This document shows, in pieces, positions 10,109 to 17,397 of a DNA stretch of 17,397 nucleotides. The DNA lies in NCBI GenBank assembly GCA_009733575.1, contig ML770151.1, positions 1 to 17,397 on the forward strand. The letters run 5' to 3'. Source of the DNA: Gymnopus androsaceus JB14 (taxonomy: Eukaryota; Basidiomycota; Agaricomycetes; Agaricales; Omphalotaceae). Each line of letters starts with the position of its first letter. The stretch's first letter is position 1. The notes beneath the pieces were generated by a model. That model saw nothing but the letters and a program-made list of their open reading frames with translations. It had not been told where the DNA came from and did not search any database. The translations under genes and the position numbers were made by a program.

Positions 10109-10498
10109 GGTTGGTGGGAATACGAATACGAGTATAGGTGTGGTCTAGATGTGTGGGGGAAGAGAGCAGGTATTGCGTTGCGAAAGGGCTGAGGAAGTAT
10201 CCAGGATACTCGGTTTAGGTCCGATAGAAGGAACGGGCGGGTGTGCGTGAGCTGCGGAAGAGGGAAGAGCTGTGCTGGATGTGCATGCTCAGAGTCGTTT
10301 GATTCTCTTACGAATAAACGTTGTTGATTGCACTCCTGTCTGTTACATATGTATGTGTATCTAGAAGATAAACACTCATGACACTCATGACAGCCATATA
10401 CTACTATAAGGCATGTAGTTGTGGCGGACATGGCCTTCATTCATGTGATGTGGGAAACGTGACAATGTTACATTGTCCCTTAACCATCAACTACCACC
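10109..10498 (+). promoter_or_regulatory. Upstream region of the NLR-like gene
   Basis: This holds no gene. It contains a 9-bp tandem repeat (ACACTCATG twice, 10372-10389), a TATAAG at 10405-10410 about 90 bp before the start codon, and a perfect 7-bp hairpin (GACAATG TTA CATTGTC) at 10461-10477, just 22 bp before the ATG and therefore probably in the 5' leader. Core promoter assignment is inference. Confidence 0.35.
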
Positions 10499-13400
10499 AT
10501 GGCTTCTTCAACAATGTTTCCAAATGCTCAAGATTTTTGCATATATGGCGGAGAGTTCTACAATGTTCAGCAAAATCAACACATTTCTTATCAAGATCCC
10601 AAAGTTTTCCATGTAAGTTTAAGTAGAAGAAAACAAATCAAGGTGGCAAACTGACTATTTATCTCAATACAATTCATAGGAAATCATTATGAGAAAGCTG
10701 ACATACTCACCCCAGGCATTTTATGATGCAGATGTGGGCATCAGGCTTGCCCGCAAGTCATGTAGTTCAGGCACAAGGGAGCAAATTCTGTCTGACATTG
10801 AGAAATGGGCAACTAGCAATAACCCTTATGGTGCACTTGCCTATTGGATGTGTGGAATGGCTGGGACAGGCAAAAGTACAATTGCAATGTCGCTTTGCAT
10901 GAGATTAAAAGGGAAAGGTCTCCTTGCTGGGACCTTTTTCTGCTCACGCCAAATTCCAGAATGCAGGGATTACCGTATGATTGTTCCTACATTGGCATAC
11001 CAGCTAGCAAAATTCTCTGCAAGATTTGCAGCTTCACTCAGAAATATCTTACAAGAAGATCCTGACTATCCAGTGAGGAAGCCAGAGGAGCAGATCAAAA
11101 CACTCCTAGTTCAGCCATGGAATGCAGCCATTAATGGACAAATAAGACTGTATACACCTGTTCTTATTATAGATGGTCTTGATGAATGTGAAGGGGTCTC
11201 AATGGTCCTTACACCACTCATAGCATCAATCCAGAAAAGAGAATTGTCAGGATTAAAATTTCTCTTGACTAGTCGCCCAGAGCAGGCAATCCAGCAGCTT
11301 ATTGATGCAAGCAACTTGACAAAATCTGGACCAATTTCATATGTCAATAAATTTCTTCTCCACCAAGTTGAAGAAACTTTAGTCCAGGAAGATATATACA
11401 ATTATATTAAAGCTGAGCTGGATGGAATATATTCATCAGAGGAGGAACTCCAGCAGCTTACATCATTATCTGGAAAGCTCTTCATTTATGCAGCAACCAT
11501 AGTGAAACATGTGAAGGGTGGCAGCTATCTTCAAAGACAACAGGACAGACTAACTGATTCACTGAAGCAGACTAGCCATTATCAGGATCTGCACCAACTC
11601 TATGATGGAATTATAAGCAGTGCAATTTCAAGTGAAAATCCCCCTCATGAAACCCAGCAAGATAGGATGATTCTCTACACTATCATTTGCACAGGAAAGC
11701 CATTGACATGCAAGGCCATATCTGAACTATTGAATTTAGCAGAGGAGGGTGTGCACAATCTGATTGAACAACTGAATGCACTTGTCTATATCTCAAATCA
11801 TAATAACTTTGTTTTTACATTCCACGCATCTTTTCCTGACTATCTTTTAAAGGTGATGGAAGCTGAGTGGATGAAGGCTCTCCATCTCAAACTGACCTTT
11901 GCATGCTTTGATACAATGGATCAGTTAAGATTCAATATCTGTGAACTTCCTTCATCTTTCATACCTGATGAGAAGGTTCCAAACTTTCTAGAAAAAGTTC
12001 AAAAGAACCTGGGTGAATCACTGCAATATTCTTGCCAGTTTTGGGCTTATCATTTCAGTGAATGTGAGATCCATGATGATGGTATAGAGACAATACAAGT
12101 GTTCTTGAAGGAAAAGGGCATATATTGGATTGAAGTGATGAGTATACTGAGCCAATTGCAGCAATGTGGAGAGGCTATTGATGTCATACACAAGGTTAGT
12201 ACCAGGTTGTACTTATGACTATTGATAAAAGACCAAAATTTCCACAGAAGCTATCATATACCAGCTCTCCATTGGAGGTTACACAGACATTAAAATATCT
12301 GCAGAATTTGCTATTGCAATTTTCTACCAGTGAAGTAAGGGGAAGGACACCCCATCTATACTTAAGTATCATTCCATTTTGGAAGAACAGTTTGCAATTT
12401 AAGCCTCAAGTAAAAAGGAAGTTGAGGATACAAAAGCAAGTACAAAGTCAGATCACTCATATAATATTGAATGGACACAATCATTGTGTAAATTCAGTGG
12501 CCTTTTCACCTGATGGAACAAGAGTTGTATCTGGCTCTGCTGATAAAACTGTAAGGATCTGGGATGCCACTGTCACTGGTGCTCAGATAGGTGATCCTCT
12601 GGAAGGCCATGATGATAAAGTTCTTTCTGTAGCCTTTTCACTGGATGGAACTAGGATTGTCTCTGGCTCTGATGACAAGAAGCTGAGGATCTGGGATGCA
12701 AGCACAAGTGCTCAGATTGGTGATCCTCTGGAAGGACATGGTGATCGTGTCAATTCAGTGGCCTTTTCACCTGATGGAACCAGAATTGTTTCTGGCTCTG
12801 CTGATAAAACACTGATGATCTGGGATACCACCACTGGTGTTCAGCTAGGTGATCCTCTGGAAGGTCATGGCTCTTGTGTCAATTCAGTGGCCTTTTCATA
12901 TGATGGAACCAGAATTGTGTCTGGCTCTGGTGCTAAGACACTAAGGATCTGGGATGCCACAACTGGTGCTCAGATTGGTGATCCTCTGGAAGGTCATAAT
13001 ACTTATTGTGTCTATTCAGTGGCCTTTTCACATGATGGAACCAGGATAGTGTCTGGCTCTATGGATAACACACTAAGGATCTGGGATGCTACCACTGGTG
13101 CTCAGATAGGTAATCCTCTGGAAGGTCATGTTGGTTCAGTTATGTCAGTAGCCTTTTCACCAGATGGAACAAGGATTGTGTCTGGTTCTATGGATAGGAC
13201 AGTAAGGATCTGGGATGCCACCATTGGTGTTCAGATATGTAATCCTCTAGAAGGTCATGACAGCCATGTCTCTTCAGTGGCCTTTTCACCTGATGGAACC
13301 CAAATTGTGTCTGGATCTGATGACAATACAATAAGGATCTGGGATGTAATGACTGGTGCTCAGAATGATGATTCTCTGGAAGGTCATCATGATTGGATCC

Positions 13401-14682
13401 ATTCAGTGGCCTTTTCACTTGATGGAGCCAGAATTGTGTCTGGCTCTAGGGATAAGACCATCAGGATCTGGGATGCCACCACTGGTGCTCAGATAGGTAA
13501 TCCTCTGGAAGGTCATGATGATTATATCCGTGCAGTGGCCTTTTCACCTGATGGAACAAGGATTGTTTCTGGCTCTAGGGATAAGACCATCAGGATCTGG
13601 GATGCTACCACCAGTGCTCAGATAGATGACCCTTTAGAAGGTCATCATAATTCTGTCACTTCAGCAGCCTTTTCACCTGATGGAACAAGGATTGTATCTG
13701 GCTCTATGGATAAGACAGTCAGGGTCTGGGATGCCACCACTGGTTCTCAGATAGGTGATCCTCTACAAGGCCATAATGAGACAGTTCTTTCTGTGGCCTT
13801 TTCACCCAATGGAACAAAGATTGTTTCTGGCTCTGGTGATAATACAGTAAGAATCTGGGATGCCACTACTGGTGCTCAGACAGGTGAACCTCTAGAGGGT
13901 CATGTCTATTCAGTCAATTCAGCAGCCTTTTCACCTGATGGAACAAGGATTGTGTCTGGCTCTATGGATCAGACAGTAAGGATCTGGGATACTGTGACTG
14001 GCACTCAGATAGGTAATCCTCTGGAAGGTCATGATGATTTTATTCGTGCAGTGGCCTTTTCACCTGATGGAACCAGAGTTGTATCTGGTTCTTGTGATAA
14101 GACATTAATGATCTGGGATGCCACCACTGGTGATCAGATAGGTGATCCTCTGGAAGGTCATGATGATTATATTCAATCAGTGGCTTTTTCCCCCGATGGA
14201 ACAAGGATTGTTTCTGGCTCTTCTGACAAGACAGTAAGGATTTGGGATGCCAGCACTGGTGCTCAGATAGGTGATCCTCTGGAAGACCACAATGATTCAG
14301 TTCTTTCCATGGCTTTTTCACTTGATAGCACTAGGGATGTCTCTGGCTCTGATGATAATTCACTAAGGATCTGGGGTGACTCCCTAATCCCATGCAACAC
14401 AGTTGCTTACCACCATCAACTATCACAAGGTAGTGTTCCAATTCATTATTTTATAATTTTTTTCTAACTGTATGTGTCATAGCACATAATAAATGGAGTC
14501 TGTCAAATGATGGATGGATTACTTTTCCCAATTGCCCTCATGGTATATTTTGGATTCCTCCCCAGTTTCGCAAACCTCTATGGCGGCCTCAGAACACATG
14601 CATTATATCTCGGGCAGGATACACTAAGCTATCCTTTCAAGGTTGTGTATATGGGGAAGAATGGTTCCATTGTGTTGAATAA
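10499..14682 (+). CDS. NACHT-WD40 NLR-like protein with 15 high-identity WD repeats, four exons
   Basis: Exons 10499-10612, 10680-12194, 12248-14429 and 14483-14682 give 1336 residues; introns are 67, 53 and 53 nt. Residues 1-38, encoded by exon 1, carry FPNAQDFCIYGGEFYNV, an NAxxFxIxGGxFxNV signature. The NACHT NTPase follows: P-loop GMAGTGKST (97-105), Walker B VLIIDGLDE (to 207) and sensor-like TSRPE (to 239). A helical region continues to about 543. Fifteen WD40 repeats span 619-1252. The last exon adds a C-terminal domain with DGWI, WIPP and a Gly-Thr-Lys-Leu-type strand. These NLR-like STAND proteins are switches in fungal self/non-self recognition and programmed cell death: WD repeats sense, NACHT oligomerises, the N-terminus signals. 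The start was chosen because exon 1 ends in phase 0 at GTAAGT and joins in frame; an ATG at 10689 would lose the N-terminal module. All key NTPase residues are present and no stop interrupts it. Its DNA is more AT-rich than the HSP40 gene. Confidence 0.92.
12473..14374 (+). repeat. Tandem array of 15 WD40-coding repeats, 129-bp unit
   Basis: Fifteen units begin with GH (DH in the last). Thirteen, including the truncated last one, keep the 129-bp register; units 1 and 5 carry one extra codon. The invariant core reads SVAFSPDGTRIVSGS, then RIWDATTGAQIGDPLE. By eye, differences are concentrated in two to four residues after GH (for example NHC, DDK, GSC, HDW, VYS) and around SGSxDxT (A, M, R, G, C, S, then K, N, R or Q). 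Such near-identity supports recent unequal recombination or gene conversion, so copy number may differ among strains. Fifteen units would suit two propellers, for example seven plus eight blades. Confidence 0.93.
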
Positions 14683-14952
14683 TGTGTTGTTGACTCCTGA
14701 TCTTGTCCCCAATTGAAAAAAAAAACCACATTATAACTATACTAGGAACCTAAGTATGTATGTAGTTCACAGAGCAGTCTTTCGCACCAACATACACTTC
14801 CCCATTACTGTACAGTGTATTATTTCAGTAGTAAGTACTTGCAAGTTTCACAAATGTAAGTATGCCCAATCTTGGACTACACTTTCTTGACACTTTCTTC
14901 CTCCTGCCTTTAGGCTCTCCCAAACTGACCATCTAAATCATTATCCTTGCCT
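14683..14952. other. 3' flank of the NLR-like gene
   Basis: AT-rich sequence with an A-run at about 14717, consistent with a 3' untranslated region. The 69-codon open frame at 14507-14716 is a shadow of the NLR gene's last exon in another frame and is not counted. No other gene is seen. Confidence 0.5.
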
Positions 14953-14960
14953 AGCCTAGC
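14953..14960 (+). repeat. Left target-site duplication of the hAT-like MITE
   Basis: AGCCTAGC immediately precedes the left terminal repeat and matches the right flanking 8-mer at 15536-15543 at 7 of 8 positions. The local CCTAGC repetition makes a chance match somewhat easier. Confidence 0.6.
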
Positions 14961-15535
14961 TAGGGCTTACCACCATGTCTGTGTACCCACGGTTCATGGT
15001 CACTGTGACAGGGAACGGTACCCGTCCCGTGAGACCTTATTTGGGTACCGTTTTTTACCATCCATGAGCGGTCGACACGGTTGTGACATGGTACCCAAGA
15101 CGTTGTAGCCAAGTATCACTTTTCCTAAGTTTAATTGGACCTTTACCCAGCTGAAAAGTGGCCAGAAGAATAAATGATATGCACTCCGAGTCACTGCTGT
15201 TATTTGTAGGGAGAAACAAGAGCTTCAATGTGTGCCGAGTGCTGCCGAGAGGTATTTGATCCCACGGCCAGGTTGTGTGCTTTTTGAGCTATCCTTGAGC
15301 TGAACTAGGTTGAATCAGTGTATATACTTATATACAGGTCCAAAACAACCTGTAAAAATGCTTTTTACTTACATCTACTATGTTCAAGTATAAGCGCTGG
15401 GTTAGCGCCCAAGTGACCGTTACGGACGGTCACGGACGGTCATTTTACGGTACCGTCCCGTACCAAGCAAATAATCATAAAAAACGGTCGTGTTTTTCAC
15501 GGCCGTGACCGTGAACGGAACGGTGGTAAGCCCTA
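14961..15535. mobile_element. hAT-like MITE (non-autonomous DNA transposon), 575 bp
   Basis: The left end TAGGGCTTACCACC (14961-14974) is the exact reverse complement of the right end GGTGGTAAGCCCTA (15522-15535). Imperfect complementarity continues inward, with many copies of ACGGTACC/GGACGGT-type subterminal motifs, including a direct 10-bp repeat at 15422-15441. Flanking 8-mers are AGCCTAGC (14953-14960) and GGCCTAGC (15536-15543), 7 of 8 identical. TAGGG ends plus 8-bp target duplications are typical of the hAT superfamily. There is no transposase frame; the 64-codon minus frame inside has no domain. It would depend on a transposase encoded elsewhere. It lies 278 bp after the NLR stop codon. 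Confidence 0.78.
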
Positions 15536-15543
15536 GGCCTAGC
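15536..15543 (+). repeat. Right target-site duplication of the hAT-like MITE
   Basis: GGCCTAGC directly follows the right terminal repeat and differs only at its first base from the left copy at 14953-14960. Confidence 0.6.
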
Positions 15544-15607
15544 TGGGACTGTCTAATCTAACCCACACTTTTATCCTTCATCCAGTTCATGAAATGAGTA
15601 TGAATAA

Positions 15608-15782
15608 CATCAGCAAAACCCGTATTTTCGCTGGAGAAAACCCATTCATTTGGGACATCTCTGGAGCAAGGTACCCTATTCCAGAGACCTCTGGAGATTT
15701 CTGGAGAGAATTGACATTTTGACAGCTGTCAAGCTCCAGAGATCTCTGGAGACCTCCAGCGAAAATACAGGTTTTGCTGATG
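15608..15782. mobile_element. Fold-back MITE-like element, 175 bp
   Basis: The left arm (15608-15636, starting CATCAGCAAAACC) and right arm (15754-15782, ending GGTTTTGCTGATG) are inverted copies with 28 of 29 bases matching. The interior contains a perfect 14-bp palindrome TTGACAGCTGTCAA (15719-15732), a perfect 18-bp palindrome CTCCAGAGATCTCTGGAG (15734-15751) and further TCTGGAG copies. TGAATAA occurs directly before the left arm (15601-15607) and again at 15789-15795, six bases after the right arm, so it could be a target duplication if the right end extends slightly. The superfamily is not recognised. No coding capacity. It starts 65 bp after the hAT-like MITE's right duplication. Confidence 0.65.
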
Positions 15783-15795
15783 AAATCTTGAATAA

Positions 15796-16725
15796 ATCAA
15801 ATCAGTGAAGAGACATACATAGATTCCATACCACTACCTCCCACTCTTTTATTCTATTGTCACACCCTTTGTAAGTGTTTGGTAAGTGTTGTCACCTAAG
15901 ACTGCCTGTGTATCGTGAGTCGATTGGACCAGTTCTGGCAACATAACAACAACCATATTACCTAGTAAATGGCTAACTTGGATTAGTTGGAGTCGGAGAC
16001 GAGATGTGGAATACCTGATTATTCTCGTGGCTCAGTCTCTCTCTCTAGCACAAGTCAGAATTGTCTTCCTGGGATCAGGCATTCCACTGACTAGTGGCCA
16101 ATGCATCGCAAGACGGAAGAGAGAGAGTGCTAGATACGGACAGGTTGCGGACAGGTCGAGTAATTAGTCTACAGCTTCAAAGATGAGATATTTTAATGTG
16201 CTGCATTACCATTGCGTAGTACGTCCTGGAGTCTCGAGGATGACCATCCTCGAAGAAACCCCAAGCTTTGACAGGCTGATACCCGGGTCGTCCCAGTTGT
16301 TGTTCAGTTGTGCGTGTAGCTGTTGAGGGTGAGCTGCAGAATCGACTGTAAAATAAGGTAAAATAACATTCACCGGGCGTGAGTGGAATATCTCAGCTTA
16401 TGGCGAACATAAACTCTTCTGGTTGCAGCACCCATGATGATGCTAACACTATATGTTTCGGCTGCAAGCGAAACGAATGAAAGTCGACCAAGTTTCCAGT
16501 TGAGTCACAGAAAAGGAGACATTTGGTGATTTTGGTTCCAAGTTGAAGCCGGATCAGCTTCCGAATCTCTCCATGTTCCAAAGTTCGCTTTGCTCTCTGT
16601 ATCAGTAAGTATATTAATCAACGCATGCATAGCGATGACTGGGGGGGATGGCCGCAAGCGGCGAAGGGCCAAACCTTTTGGGATCAGAGAGCATCGATTT
16701 CTTCGATGTCTTAAGTATGGATTAC
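15796..16725. other. Intergenic, no supportable gene
   Basis: No convincing coding stretch. An imperfect inverted repeat (13 of 14 matching) lies at 16006-16019 and 16074-16087 with a 54-nt loop containing a CT-rich run. A short C/G-rich stem-like segment sits near 16650-16670. The minus frames at 16393-16581 and 16505-16729 show no domain and no splice continuity. Confidence 0.45.
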
Positions 16726-17397
16726 TCAAGTATAAGTGACATATAATAAACTAGTACTTATGCAGAAAATGATGAATGCTACAAGTTCGCTACCAAAACT
16801 TGAGCATTCGAAACCAAATATGGAAGCATTGTTTTCAGCATCATGAACCTCCTCAAGAATATTGACCTTTTTAACCCATGATAAAATGTCGGTGTCATAA
16901 TCAAGCATTGGATCAACAGCAGGCAGAGGAATGGGTACATGCTCAGATTTGTCAAAGTCTTTTGCCTCTGAGACTTCTGCGAATATGCTCAAATTTGCGT
17001 AGCTTTGAAGCCTCTGCACAAGAGAGAAACTGCTCTGGAAACATCACCATGCACTACAGCAGCATCAGCAGCATTTTCACGATGAACAGAACAACTCGAG
17101 GTACATGAGTGAAGGGAAAACAAACATAGGTTAGTGGCGAACTCGCACAACCATTACAGATAAGATTGTGATATACCATTTATAGAAGGGCAGTACTAGC
17201 AGAAAAAGGAAATCTGTCATCCCAATATGGATCCCGTGGGAAAAGTCTGGAAATAACACGCACTTGACATTCTTGTAAGGAGCCAAACCTAAAGGTTCGG
17301 CAATAAGTAGTGAAGACGGTTAATAGCTGTACTAGAATTTAGCAAATTATATCGCACCTTCAAGTTGGGCCAAGGTCAAAATATCGCCTTGCTTGAG
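16726..17397 (-). CDS. Candidate minus-strand gene, 5' part beyond the window, family unknown
   Basis: At the edge, 17397-17358 reads LKQGDILTLAQLEG up to a GTGCGA donor. A 69-nt intron (17357-17289, branch ATTAAC, CCTTTAG acceptor) joins in phase to LAPYKNVKCVLFPDFSHGIH and a hydrophobic stretch (DFLFLLVLPFYKW) that could run to another donor near 17170. Downstream, 17019-16726 is open for 97 codons and contains SEAKDFDKSEHVPIPLP and DTDILSWVKKVNILEEVHDA, ending in a hydrophobic tail. The two parts may belong to one gene, but I could not find an in-phase join through about 17160-17020. No domain is recognised, and the upstream end is cut by the window. Confidence 0.35.

Noticed and set aside
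13188..14321. Minus-strand frames of 76 and 93 codons across the WD repeats
   Set aside because: They are shadow frames caused by the repeated 129-bp unit and repeat the same His/Pro-rich pattern.
12215..14467. A separate WD40-only gene starting at the ATG at 12215
   Set aside because: That ATG lies inside the 53-nt intron (12195-12247). Splicing joins the NACHT part to the WD repeats in phase, as expected for the family.
14507..14716. A 69-codon plus-strand gene after the WD repeats
   Set aside because: It overlaps the NLR's last exon in another frame. The spliced frame gives the expected C-terminal motifs (DGWI, WIPP) and stops at 14680-14682.
15000..15194. A 64-codon minus-strand gene inside the hAT-like MITE
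   Set aside because: No transposase or other domain is visible. The frame falls within non-coding subterminal repeats.
16726..16800. Copia-type RNase H signature from FGSELVAF in the minus-strand frame
   Set aside because: Only a few residues match. The neighbouring positions lack the rest of the copia pattern, and no reverse transcriptase motifs are seen.
1..17397. CRISPR arrays, tRNA or rRNA genes, bacterial operons
   Set aside because: No regularly spaced repeats with unique spacers other than the WD-coding array, no full tRNA cloverleaf and no rRNA sequence were found. Gene structure is fungal.

Overview
The window looks like nuclear DNA of a basidiomycete fungus, most likely an Agaricomycete. 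Genes are on both strands and are split by very short introns (53-66 nt) with fungal branch points (CTAAC, CTGAC). The large gene on the right is a NACHT-WD40 NLR-like protein with end modules that I associate with mushroom-forming fungi. The species cannot be told from the sequence alone.

Layout, left to right. 1-760 is AT-rich and shows no gene. 771-987 holds a cluster of a 10-bp motif in both orientations, possibly a small decayed transposon. 1795-2226 may encode a small single-span membrane protein. 2702-4163 (+) is a five-exon type II (Sis1/DNAJB-class) HSP40 with a heat-shock-element-like array upstream and a probable GC-AG intron. 4912-5875 (-) converges on it and encodes a two-exon DEDDy-type 3'-5' exonuclease-domain protein with a C-terminal Cys4 motif. 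5876-10498 has no clear intact gene, but several spliceable or frameshifted coding-like stretches suggest unrecognised or decaying genes: 6945-7925 (-), 8259-9031 (+) and 9072-10108 (+).

10499-14682 (+) is the main find. It is a four-exon gene for a 1336-residue NLR-like protein with a short N-terminal module in its own exon, a NACHT NTPase, 15 near-identical WD40 repeats (43 residues, 129 bp each) and a C-terminal WD-associated domain. Three introns of 67, 53 and 53 nt join frames that look like separate ORFs when unspliced. The repeat differences visible by eye fall mostly at a few positions, as in the highly conserved WD repeats of fungal non-self-recognition genes.

Downstream lie two non-autonomous DNA elements: a 575-bp hAT-like MITE (14961-15535) with 14-bp perfect terminal inverted repeats and a 7/8 matching 8-bp target duplication, and a 175-bp fold-back element (15608-15782) with 29-bp terminal inverted repeats and internal palindromes. 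The right edge (16726-17397, -) holds coding-like sequence of a gene that continues past the window.

How they fit together: the HSP40 and the exonuclease look like conserved housekeeping-type genes on the left. The NLR with its flanking repeats looks like an accessory, fast-evolving segment. No operon or multi-gene system is evident. All exon structures were derived by eye from splice signals, phase and family conservation, without transcript data.
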